Part shown: positions 43,846-51,710 of the stretch, in pieces
Position numbering within the stretch: the first letter of the stretch is position 1
How the letters are laid out: each line of letters starts with the position of its first letter
Origin: DATHAP01 sp963762865
GTDB taxonomy: Bacteria; Actinomycetota; Actinomycetes; JACCUZ01
DNA: 64,000 nt
Direction of reading: 5' to 3'
Assembly: GCA_963762865.1 (NCBI GenBank)
Contig: CAVXNC010000008.1
Coordinates: 62,001 to 126,000, forward strand
The notes under the pieces: model-generated
Databases searched by the model: none
Seen by the model: the letters and a program-made list of their open reading frames with translations, nothing else
Told to the model about the DNA's origin: nothing
Translations under genes and position numbers: made by a program

Positions 43846-46641
43846 GTGTCCTTCACACGAGGTCAGAAGCGCGGCAGCGCCGCGGTAGCCGCTGCGGCAG
43901 TGAGCGTTGCAGCAGTCATCCTCGCCACGACCGGCGGTGGTGCCACGTCGAGCGCGGGGCCGCGCTACGTCGGCTACCTCGAGCGGGTGGGCCAGGGCGA
44001 GGAGGCCGAGGAGGAGCGCGAACGCGAGCGTCCCGAGCCGGTCGTCGGCGACGCCAACGCGGAGTCGGCCGAGATCTTCAACGCGCTCACCTCGGCGTCC
44101 AACGCCCGACTGGCGCCGCGCGGCTCGGTGCCCGCCGGCCTGCTCACGCAGGAGATGGGCGAGTTCAAGAGCCTGGCGTCCAACGGCGGCACCTGGGACG
44201 AGGTCACGGACCTGCCCTATGACGCGGACGACCCCAACTACCGCGACCCGAGCTTCTCGAACTCCTCGGGGGGTGCGGGCTTCGTCGCCGGCCGGATCAC
44301 CGGCCTCGCCGTCGGCAACGGCTTCCTCTTCGCCGGCGGCGCCAACGGCGGCGTCTTCCGCAAGTCACTGGGCGCCAACCTGAACACCACCAGCGACGAC
44401 GGCACCTGGACGCCGATCTCCGACAGCATCCTTTCGCTCTCGACGGGCGACCTGGTCTACGACGCGGACAGCGACACGCTCTGGTACGCGACCGGCGAGG
44501 CCAACACCGGAGCCACCTCGTACACCGGTGCCGGCGTCTTCCGCCTCGCGCACGCCTCCACGGAAACCTTTACCGACGCCGACCGTGTCGGCGACCGCGA
44601 GCTCGACAGCCGTGGCATCAACCAGCTCAAGGTCGACGCCGAGAACGGTGTCGTCTACGCCGCGACCACCCGCGGGCTGTGGCGGCACTCCCTCACGGGC
44701 GACGCCCCGTGGGAGCTCGTGTTGATGCCGAACCCGGACGACGACGACGACATCACGGTGCCGTACAACAACATCGTCAACGACGTGGCCATCCAGCCGG
44801 GCACCGGCGCTGTCCTCGCCAACGCGGCGTGGCGCAGCGGCGCGGCCTACAACGGCTTCTACTACAGCGAGGACGGCTCGGCTGACTCCTTCACCCGGAT
44901 CAACCCCAAGGGCGCCCTGAACCACCAGGACGTCGGCAACACGGAGTTCGCGTACAGCGCGGACGGCTCGGTGCTCTACGCCGTGGTCGAGTCACCGAAC
45001 AAGCTCAACCACTCGCCGCAGACCGTTCTCAATGGCGTCTACAAGTCCCCGTCGGGGACCCTCGCCGGACCGTGGAACCGGATCGCCACCAGCGGCAAGC
45101 TGGCCGGGTCGGGATCAGCCCTCGGCGGCGGCGGTGGCGTCTTCTACCGGCCAGGCGTGCAGGCCTGGTACAACAACTTCATCGAGGTCGACCCGGCGAA
45201 CGCAAACCACGTCTACCTGGGCCTCGAGGAGGTCTACGAGACCTCGGACGGCGGGAACAACTGGAGCACCCCGGGCCCGTACTGGAACTTCGGCTTCCCC
45301 TGTTGGGACATCTCCGACCCGCGGGGCGGCTGTCCTGAGACCACCCACGCCGACCAGCACTCGATCGCCATCACCGACGGCTACGTCTACATCGGCAACG
45401 ACGGTGGCGTGAAGTCGCGACCGGCCCCGCCGGCGCAGAGCGAGGAGGACTCGCTCAACCACGCCAGTGACTGGCTGAACCACAGTGCCGGTCTGGGGAC
45501 GCTGCAGTACTACTCGGTCGGTGTCGGCGCGGACAAGGCACGTGGCGGCTACCTGGTGGCCGGCGGCCTGCAGGACAACGGGGGCTCGCTGCTCCGCGGC
45601 GACCGCAAGGACAACCAGGGCAACACCGAGATGGTCTCGCCCTTCGGCGGGGACGGCGGCGACATCATCGTCGACGCCGACGACGGCTGCCAGATTCTCG
45701 ACGAGTACGTCTACCTCGAGCTCTGGCTGACGAAGAACTGCGGGCAGACGGACGGCTCGGAGAGTGCGATCTTCGAGGTCGGTGTGCCGGACCCGAACCC
45801 GCGGTTCACCGCGCCGTTCCGGATCGTGCGGGGCTCCGAGAACACCGTGGACGGCGACAGCGAGCGATGGGTCGCGGGCGGCAACAAGGTGTGGACGCAC
45901 GACAAGGCGTTCGCCTACACCGAGGAAGAGGCCGAGGAGGACGCGTCGCACGGCTGGCGGAAGATCGCTGACCTCGGCACCGCGGGACGGATGACCGTCG
46001 GCCTCGACGCGATCGCCGACCCGGCCGCACCCGCGGACCCGTCCAAGGACGTCGTCTACGCGGCCTGGTGCGGTGAGGTCAACTGCAACACCGGCGCTGG
46101 ACCGGCCGCGTTCACCAGCGGCGTCGCTACGAACTACGGCGGCACCTGGCGTGAGCTGCAGCTGAAGGACTCCAACTCTGCGATGCAGCTGCCCAACCGC
46201 TACCCCAACGCGGTGTGGATCGACGAGAAGGCCAACGCGGGTGGCAACACCATCTACCTGGTCTACAACGGCTACAACCGCCGCTTCATCGAGGGCCCGG
46301 GGTCCGGCGTGACGCACGTCTACAAGGGCGTCGTGAGCACGACTGCCAACGCCGACGACGCGCTCGCGGTGGACTGGACAGACATCTCCGGGAACATGCC
46401 CGACGTCCCGGCGACCGACGTCCTTCGAGTCGGTGACAAGCTCGTGGTCGGCACGGACTACGGCGTCATCGTCAGCGGCCTGAACGGTGGGACGTGGACG
46501 CGCGTAGGTGCCTCACCGGGTTCCTCCGCGGCCGCCCTGCCGCTGACGACGGTCTACGACCTGACCCTCGGGCCGGACGGCTACGTCTACGCCGCGACCC
46601 ACGGGCGCGGCGTCTGGCGGACTCTGGCCAGCACCCTGTAG
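43846..46641 (+). CDS. Large secreted beta-propeller (BNR/VPS10-like) protein
   Basis: A 931-residue protein with an N-terminal signal sequence (basic FTRGQKRGS, then AAVAAAAVSVAAVILATT). An acidic linker (about residues 45-70) and repeated propeller blades follow. Typical blade motifs are GRITGLAVGNGFLFAGGANGGVFRK, DTLWYATGEAN, GVVYAATTRGLWRHSL and a final VYAATHGRGVWRTL. This matches BNR/WD40-like sialidase-fold proteins of the VPS10 or glycosyl-hydrolase type, but catalytic residues are not identifiable. I prefer GTG 43846 (GAGGGGG 8 nt upstream). ATG 43810 adds 12 poorly coding residues. A TAATCT box lies at 43777-43782. Confidence 0.82.
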   Translation: MSFTRGQKRGSAAVAAAAVSVAAVILATTGGGATSSAGPRYVGYLERVGQGEEAEEERERERPEPVVGDANAESAEIFNALTSASNARLAPRGSVPAGLLTQEMGEFKSLASNGGTWDEVTDLPYDADDPNYRDPSFSNSSGGAGFVAGRITGLAVGNGFLFAGGANGGVFRKSLGANLNTTSDDGTWTPISDSILSLSTGDLVYDADSDTLWYATGEANTGATSYTGAGVFRLAHASTETFTDADRVGDRELDSRGINQLKVDAENGVVYAATTRGLWRHSLTGDAPWELVLMPNPDDDDDITVPYNNIVNDVAIQPGTGAVLANAAWRSGAAYNGFYYSEDGSADSFTRINPKGALNHQDVGNTEFAYSADGSVLYAVVESPNKLNHSPQTVLNGVYKSPSGTLAGPWNRIATSGKLAGSGSALGGGGGVFYRPGVQAWYNNFIEVDPANANHVYLGLEEVYETSDGGNNWSTPGPYWNFGFPCWDISDPRGGCPETTHADQHSIAITDGYVYIGNDGGVKSRPAPPAQSEEDSLNHASDWLNHSAGLGTLQYYSVGVGADKARGGYLVAGGLQDNGGSLLRGDRKDNQGNTEMVSPFGGDGGDIIVDADDGCQILDEYVYLELWLTKNCGQTDGSESAIFEVGVPDPNPRFTAPFRIVRGSENTVDGDSERWVAGGNKVWTHDKAFAYTEEEAEEDASHGWRKIADLGTAGRMTVGLDAIADPAAPADPSKDVVYAAWCGEVNCNTGAGPAAFTSGVATNYGGTWRELQLKDSNSAMQLPNRYPNAVWIDEKANAGGNTIYLVYNGYNRRFIEGPGSGVTHVYKGVVSTTANADDALAVDWTDISGNMPDVPATDVLRVGDKLVVGTDYGVIVSGLNGGTWTRVGASPGSSAAALPLTTVYDLTLGPDGYVYAATHGRGVWRTLASTL

Positions 46642-46648
46642 GCCGGTC

Positions 46649-46680
46649 GCGCGGCCCCGCTCGACCGAGCGGGGCCGCGC
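46649..46680. terminator. Strong hairpin after the propeller gene
   Basis: GCGCGGCCCCGCTC (46649-46662) and GAGCGGGGCCGCGC (46667-46680) form a perfect 14-bp stem with a 4-nt loop, 8 nt after the stop codon. There is no T tract. Confidence 0.7.
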
Positions 46681-46689
46681 GCGGTCCGC

Positions 46690-46695
46690 TATGGT
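46690..46695 (+). promoter_or_regulatory. -10 box of the leuS leader transcript
   Basis: TATGGT lies 7 nt before GTG 46703 of the leader peptide, so the leader mRNA is probably itself leaderless. Confidence 0.5.
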
Positions 46696-46702
46696 GGGCC
46701 GC

Positions 46703-46738
46703 GTGCGTACCGGACTGCTCCTTACCGGGCCGCGCTGA
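46703..46738 (+). CDS. leuS leader peptide (11 codons with three consecutive Leu)
   Basis: The frame GTG to TGA encodes MRTGLLLTGPR, with Leu codons CTG-CTC-CTT in a row. It is followed about 40 nt later by an intrinsic terminator and then by leuS. A short peptide rich in the cognate amino acid, upstream of a terminator, is the classic arrangement of ribosome-mediated attenuation. Ribosomes stalled for want of charged tRNA-Leu would favour readthrough into leuS. I could not model the alternative antiterminator helix with confidence. Too short for length-based gene finding, so the claim rests on position and composition. Confidence 0.6.
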   Translation: MRTGLLLTGPR

Positions 46739-46775
46739 CGGCGAGACGGCAAGACGTCGAACCTGTCAGTGCGGC

Positions 46776-46800
46776 AGCCCCTCCCTGCGAGGGGCTTTTC
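46776..46800 (+). terminator. Leader terminator (attenuator) before leuS
   Basis: AGCCCCT (46776-46782) pairs with AGGGGCT (46790-46796) around a 7-nt loop, followed by TTTC. It lies 55 nt before the leuS ATG and after the leader peptide. Confidence 0.6.
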
Positions 46801-46854
46801 TGTGTCCGGACCCGCCTGAGACCCAGGCCAGAGACCCGAGAGAGCGCAGCCGAC

Positions 46855-49749
46855 ATGAGCAGCGAGACCCGACCGGTCGACCAGGACAGACCGAGCGGCG
46901 ACGACGCCGACGCGCCCCCGCACCGCTACACCGCCGCGCTGGCCGCCGAGATCGAGAGCCGCTGGCAGGACCGGTGGGAGGCCGAGGGCACGTTCGCCGC
47001 GCCCAACCCGACCGGCCCGCTGGGGGACCCAGCGGCGGTCGCCGGGCGGCCGAAGCGCTACGTGCTGGACATGTTCCCGTACCCCTCCGGTGTGGGGCTG
47101 CACGTCGGGCACCCGCTGGGCTACATCGCCACCGACGTCTACGGCCGCTACCTGCGGATGACCGGCCACAACGTGCTGCACACGCTGGGCTACGACGCCT
47201 TCGGGCTGCCCGCCGAGCAGTACGCCGTCCAGACGGGCCAGCACCCACGTACGACCACCGAGGCCAACATCGTCACGATGCGCCGCCAGCTGCGCCGCCT
47301 GGGGCTGGCGCACGACCCGCGGCGCAGCGTCGCCACGATCGACCTGGACTTCTACCGCTGGACCCAGTGGATCTTCCTGCAGGTCTACAACTCCTGGTAC
47401 GACGCCGAGCAGGACAAGGCCCGCCCGATCGTCGAGCTGGAGGCCGAGCTGGCTGACGGCACCCGGCCGGTGCCGCCCCGGGTGGCGGAGGTGCCGACCG
47501 GTGCGACCTGGCACGAGCTGGACGCCATCGCGCGGCGGCGGGTCGTCGACGCGCACCGGCTGGCCTACCTGTCCTACTCGCCGGTGAACTGGTGCCCGGG
47601 TCTGGGCACTGTCCTGGCCAACGAGGAAGTGACCGCCGACGGGCGCAGCGAACGCGGCAACTTCCCGGTCTTCAAGCGCGACCTGCGACAGTGGATGATG
47701 CGGATCACGTCCTACGCCGAGCGGCTGCTGGACGACCTGGACGACCTGGACTGGCCCGAGTCCATCAAGCTGATGCAGCGCAACTGGATCGGCCGCTCCG
47801 AGGGGGCGCTGGTCGGCTTCCCGAGCACCGCCGGGGCGATCGAGGTCTTCACGACCCGGCCCGACACGCTGTTCGGCGCGACGTTCATGGTCGTGGCGCC
47901 CGAGCACCCGATGGTCGACCTGCTGGCGTCCGGCGCGTGGGCCGACGGCGTGCCCTCGACGTGGACCGGGGGTGCTGCGACGCCGCGCGACGCGGTCGAG
48001 GCCTACCGCCGCTCGACCGAGATGCGCACCGAGATGGAGCGCCAGACCGAGGGTCGCGACAAGACCGGTGTCTTCACCGGCGGCTACGCGACGAACCCGG
48101 TGACCGGCGAGGCCGTCCCGGTCTTCGTCGCCGACTACGTGCTGATGGGCTACGGCACCGGCGCGATCATGGCGGTCCCCGGCCAGGACGAGCGGGACTG
48201 GGAGTTCGCGACGCGCTTCGGCCTGCCGATCGTGCGGACCGTCGCGCCGCCGGAGGGCTGGGAGGGCGAGGCCTACACCGGCGAGGGCCCGGCCATCAAC
48301 TCCGCCAACGACACGGTCAGCCTGGACGGGCTGGACGTCGCCACCGCGAAGACGCGCATCATCGACTGGCTGGAGGAGCGCGACTTCGGCCGGCGCACCA
48401 TCACCTACAAGCTGCGCGACTGGCTGTTCAGCCGTCAGCGCTACTGGGGTGAGCCCTTCCCGATCGTCTACGACGAGGACGGCCTGCCCAGGGCGGTGCC
48501 CGACTCGATGCTGCCGGTGGAGCTGCCGGAGGTCGACGACTACTCGCCGCAGAAGTTCGCCGAGGACGACGTCACCAGCGAGCCGGTGCCGCCGCTGGCC
48601 CGCAAGCAGGACTGGGTCGACGTCACGCTGGACCTGGGCGACGGGCCGAAGCGGTACCGCCGCGAGACCAACACCATGCCGCAGTGGGCAGGGTCGTGCT
48701 GGTACGAGCTGCGCTACCTGGACCCGACCAACACCGAGCGCTTCGTCGACCCCGAGGTCGAGCGCTACTGGATGGGCCCGACCGAGCACAGCCGCACCGG
48801 CGGCGTCGACCTGTACGTCGGCGGCGCGGAGCACGCCGTGCTGCACCTGCTGTACGCGCGGTTCTGGCACAAGGTGCTGCACGACCTGGGTCACGTGTCG
48901 AGCTCCGAGCCCTTCCACCGGCTGTTCAACCAGGGCTACGTCCAGGCCTACGCCTACACCGACGAGCGCGGCACCTACGTCCCGGCCGACGAGGTCGCCG
49001 ACGTCGACGGCCACGGGTCCTTCCAGTGGCAGGGCAAGCCGGTCAACCGTGAGTACGGGAAGATGGGCAAGAGCCTGAAGAACATGGTGACGCCCGACGA
49101 CATGTGTGACACCTACGGCGCCGACACCTTCCGGGTCTACGAGATGTCGATGGGGCCGTTGGACTCCTTCCGACCCTGGGAGACGCGGGCGGTCGTCGGC
49201 TCGCAGCGCTTCCTGCAGCGGCTGTGGCGCAACGTCGTCGACGAGCAGACCGGCGACGTACGTGTCGTCGACGAGGCCCCGGACGACGAGACGCGACGGC
49301 TGCTGCACCGCACGATCGACCAGGTCCGCAAGGACTACGGCGGCCTGTCGGACAACACTGCGATCGCGCGGCTGATCGAGCTGAACAACCACGTCGTCAA
49401 GGCCGGCGTGACCCAGCGCGAGGTCGCCGAGGCCTTGGTGCTGATGGTGGCGCCGCTGGCACCGCACATCGCCGAGGAGCTGTGGTCCCGGTTGGGGCAC
49501 GAGAAGTCGCTGGCCTTCGCCGCCTTCCCCGAGGCCGACCCGGCGCTGCTGACCGTGGCATCGGTGACCTGCGTGCTGCAGGTCGCCGGCAAGGTGCGCG
49601 ACCGGATCGAGGTGCCGCCCGACGTCCCCGAGGACGAGCTGCGCGAGAAGGCGCTGGCCTCGGAAGCCGTGCAGCGAGCGCTGGAGGGCCGCGACGTGCG
49701 GACCGTCATCGTCCGCGCGCCGCGCCTGGTCAACGTCGTGCCCGCATGA
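46855..49749 (+). CDS. leuS: Leucyl-tRNA synthetase
   Basis: Class I synthetase charging tRNA-Leu. In the 964-residue protein, HVGH is at residues 83-86 (PYPSGVGLHVGHPLGY) and the catalytic KMGKS at about 736-740. A large CP1 editing domain lies between them (TRPDTLFGATFMVVAPEHP is its active-site signature), followed by an anticodon-binding C-terminal domain. ATG 46855 begins MSSETRPVDQDR. Expression is probably controlled by the Leu-rich leader peptide and terminator just upstream. It overlaps degV by 4 nt. Confidence 0.97.
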   Translation: MSSETRPVDQDRPSGDDADAPPHRYTAALAAEIESRWQDRWEAEGTFAAPNPTGPLGDPAAVAGRPKRYVLDMFPYPSGVGLHVGHPLGYIATDVYGRYLRMTGHNVLHTLGYDAFGLPAEQYAVQTGQHPRTTTEANIVTMRRQLRRLGLAHDPRRSVATIDLDFYRWTQWIFLQVYNSWYDAEQDKARPIVELEAELADGTRPVPPRVAEVPTGATWHELDAIARRRVVDAHRLAYLSYSPVNWCPGLGTVLANEEVTADGRSERGNFPVFKRDLRQWMMRITSYAERLLDDLDDLDWPESIKLMQRNWIGRSEGALVGFPSTAGAIEVFTTRPDTLFGATFMVVAPEHPMVDLLASGAWADGVPSTWTGGAATPRDAVEAYRRSTEMRTEMERQTEGRDKTGVFTGGYATNPVTGEAVPVFVADYVLMGYGTGAIMAVPGQDERDWEFATRFGLPIVRTVAPPEGWEGEAYTGEGPAINSANDTVSLDGLDVATAKTRIIDWLEERDFGRRTITYKLRDWLFSRQRYWGEPFPIVYDEDGLPRAVPDSMLPVELPEVDDYSPQKFAEDDVTSEPVPPLARKQDWVDVTLDLGDGPKRYRRETNTMPQWAGSCWYELRYLDPTNTERFVDPEVERYWMGPTEHSRTGGVDLYVGGAEHAVLHLLYARFWHKVLHDLGHVSSSEPFHRLFNQGYVQAYAYTDERGTYVPADEVADVDGHGSFQWQGKPVNREYGKMGKSLKNMVTPDDMCDTYGADTFRVYEMSMGPLDSFRPWETRAVVGSQRFLQRLWRNVVDEQTGDVRVVDEAPDDETRRLLHRTIDQVRKDYGGLSDNTAIARLIELNNHVVKAGVTQREVAEALVLMVAPLAPHIAEELWSRLGHEKSLAFAAFPEADPALLTVASVTCVLQVAGKVRDRIEVPPDVPEDELREKALASEAVQRALEGRDVRTVIVRAPRLVNVVPA

Positions 49750-50612
49750 GTCGGGAGGCCAGCGGACCCGTCGCGGTCGTCACCGACTCCACGAGCTACC
49801 TGCCCAAGGAGCTCGTCGAGCGGCACGGCATCGAGGTCGTGCCGCTCCAGGTCGTGATCGGCGGCCAGGCGCACGACGAGGGTGGCGAGACGTCGTCGGA
49901 GACCGTCACCGACGCGCTGCGGTCGTGGACGCCGGTCACGACGTCCCGCCCCGGGCCGGCGGCCTTCGCGGAGGCCTACGACCGGGCGGCCGAGCGGGGC
50001 GCTGCCGGTGTCGTCTCGATCCACCTGTCGTCGCAGATGTCGGGCACCGTCGACTCCGCGCAGCTCGCGGCCAAGGAGGCTCCGCTGCGGGTCGAGGTCG
50101 TCGACTCGCGATCACTCGGGATGGGCCTCGGGTTCGCGGTGCTGGCCGCGGCCCGACTCGCTGCCGAGGGCGGGTCGGTGGACGACGTCGCGCAGATCGC
50201 CCGCGAACGGGCTGAGTCGTCGGCGGCGGTTTTCTACGTCGACACCCTCGAGCACCTGCGGCGCGGCGGCCGGATCGGTCCCGCTGCTGCACTCCTTGGC
50301 TCGGCGTTCGCGGTGAAGCCGTTGCTGCACCTCGTCGACGGGCACATCGAGCCGCTGGAGAAGGTCCGCACGTCGGCCAAGGCGATCGCCCGCCTCGAGG
50401 AGCTCGCCGTCGAGCGGGCCGTCCGGATCGGTGCCGGCCCGGTGGACGTGGCCGTGCACCACCTGGCCAACCCCGAGCGGGCAGCGGTGCTCGCCCAGCG
50501 GCTGCGGTCGCGGCTGCCGCAGCTCGGCGACCTCTACGTCAGCGAGGTCGGCGCCGTCGTCGGCGCCCACGTGGGCCCGGGGATGCTCGCGGTCGTCATC
50601 GCGCCGCGGTAA
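49746..50612 (+). CDS. degV: DegV family fatty-acid-binding protein
   Basis: A 288-residue protein. VAVVTDSTSYLPKELVERHGI, VTTSRPGPAAFAEAY and LSSQMSGTVDSAQLAA are the DegV/EDD signature. The middle contains FYVDTLEHLRRGGRIG and the C-terminal part EVGAVVGAHVGPGMLAVV. DegV proteins bind a fatty acid in a deep pocket, and in Firmicutes they hand it to fatty acid kinase. No FakA-type kinase is visible here. ATG 49746 overlaps the leuS stop, an arrangement often seen in actinobacteria. Confidence 0.93.
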   Translation: MSREASGPVAVVTDSTSYLPKELVERHGIEVVPLQVVIGGQAHDEGGETSSETVTDALRSWTPVTTSRPGPAAFAEAYDRAAERGAAGVVSIHLSSQMSGTVDSAQLAAKEAPLRVEVVDSRSLGMGLGFAVLAAARLAAEGGSVDDVAQIARERAESSAAVFYVDTLEHLRRGGRIGPAAALLGSAFAVKPLLHLVDGHIEPLEKVRTSAKAIARLEELAVERAVRIGAGPVDVAVHHLANPERAAVLAQRLRSRLPQLGDLYVSEVGAVVGAHVGPGMLAVVIAPR

Positions 50613-50731
50613 GCCGGACGCGACCCGAGGTCGCGGTCGTCCGCCGGGTCCCGGTCGTCCACAGGTCGTACGTCCGGCCGGCGCCGTCCACAGACCCTGC
50701 GCGACCAGTCCGTCGGGGAGGGCGACCCGCC

Positions 50732-50737
50732 TAGCGT
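50732..50737 (+). promoter_or_regulatory. -10 box of a probable leaderless comEA promoter
   Basis: TAGCGT lies 6 nt before GTG 50744, the likely original comEA start. Confidence 0.45.
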
Positions 50738-50743
50738 CGACGG

Positions 50744-50984
50744 GTGGGAGTGCGCTCGACGGGGACCAGGAGACGGGGCGGCGGGCCGCCCCGGCCGCTG
50801 TCTCGTCGCGGCCGGCACGCGGCCGAGGCCGACGAGCTGGCGCAGACCACGCGCCGCCGGTTGCGCGCCGTGCTGGGCGCGCCCGACGCTGAACCCGCCC
50901 GACTGGACCCGGGCGCGATCGGCGGGTGGGTGCCGCAGCCGCCACCGGACGCGCGCCCCGCGGAGGGGCCGGCGCACCGGCCGG
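50744..50984 (+). other. Out-of-frame N-terminal segment of comEA
   Basis: From GTG 50744 a frame with strong third-position GC (VGVRSTGTRRRGGGPPRPLS, then a Glu/Ala/Arg-rich helix and GAIGGWVPQPPPDARPAEG) runs toward comEA. Around 50975-50980 it would enter the ComEA frame if one C of ACCGGCCGGG were absent. It is best read as the displaced cytoplasmic N-terminus of ComEA. Confidence 0.6.
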
Positions 50985-51710
50985 GTGCGGCTGGCGGCGC
51001 TGCGCGACCGGCTGCCCGCGGGCGTCCAGGCGGTGGCAGTTGCACCCAGCGGACGGGCGGTCGTCGGTCTGCTGCTCGTCGTGACGGTGGCCGTCGCCAC
51101 GACCGGGGCGACCGCCTGGGTGGCCCGTCCGCAGGAGCAGCGTGCGCCGGGACGGGAACAGGTCCTGGGGAGGCCACTGGCCTCGCCGAGCACCGCAGCC
51201 GCCACCGGGGCACCGGGCGCCGGCCCGGTCGACGGCTCGACGGCGTCGCCGGGTGCATCGACCGCCTCGACGACGGTCGTCCTGGTGCACGTCGCGGGAG
51301 CCGTGCGCCGGCCCGGGCTGGTCGAGCTGCCGGCTGGTGCGCGGGTCGCGGATGCGGTGGACGCCGCAGGCGGGGTGACACCCGCCGGCAACCCGGCGAG
51401 CGTGAACCTGGCCCGGCCGGTCGTCGATGGTGAGCAGGTCGTGGTGGCGCGCCGCGGCGAGGACGTCGTGCCGCTGCCGGCCCCGCCCTCGGCGGGCACG
51501 GCTCCCGGCGCGGCCGGCGCGCTCGTCGACCTCAACACGGCGACGCTCGAGCAGCTCGACGGGCTGCCCGGCATCGGTCCCGTGCTGGCGCAGCGGATCC
51601 TGGACTGGCGCACCGCCAACGGTCGCTTCAGCGTCGTCGACGAGCTGGGCGAGGTGTCCGGCATCGGCGAGGCCACCCTGGCCGACCTCCGGCCGCTGGT
51701 GACGGTGTGA
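50985..51710 (+). CDS. comEA: ComEA family DNA-binding protein, N-terminus probably frameshifted
   Basis: DNA receptor of competence-type DNA uptake. The 241 residues from GTG 50985 comprise one membrane helix (about residues 24-44, AVVGLLLVVTVAVATTG) and a Ser/Thr/Pro-rich linker. A SLBB domain follows (VHVAGAVRRPGLVELPAGARV), then a C-terminal pair of helix-hairpin-helix motifs (LNTATLEQLDGLPGIGPVLA and VSGIGEATLADL). The upstream coding frame at 50744-50984 suggests the real N-terminus has been separated by one inserted base. The core domains are intact, so the product may still work. It overlaps comEC by 4 nt. Confidence 0.85.
   Translation: MRLAALRDRLPAGVQAVAVAPSGRAVVGLLLVVTVAVATTGATAWVARPQEQRAPGREQVLGRPLASPSTAAATGAPGAGPVDGSTASPGASTASTTVVLVHVAGAVRRPGLVELPAGARVADAVDAAGGVTPAGNPASVNLARPVVDGEQVVVARRGEDVVPLPAPPSAGTAPGAAGALVDLNTATLEQLDGLPGIGPVLAQRILDWRTANGRFSVVDELGEVSGIGEATLADLRPLVTV

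Noticed and set aside
46513..49500. A 995-residue minus-strand frame
   Set aside because: It lies wholly opposite leuS and the propeller gene end, with low-complexity Arg/Gly/Val composition and no domains.
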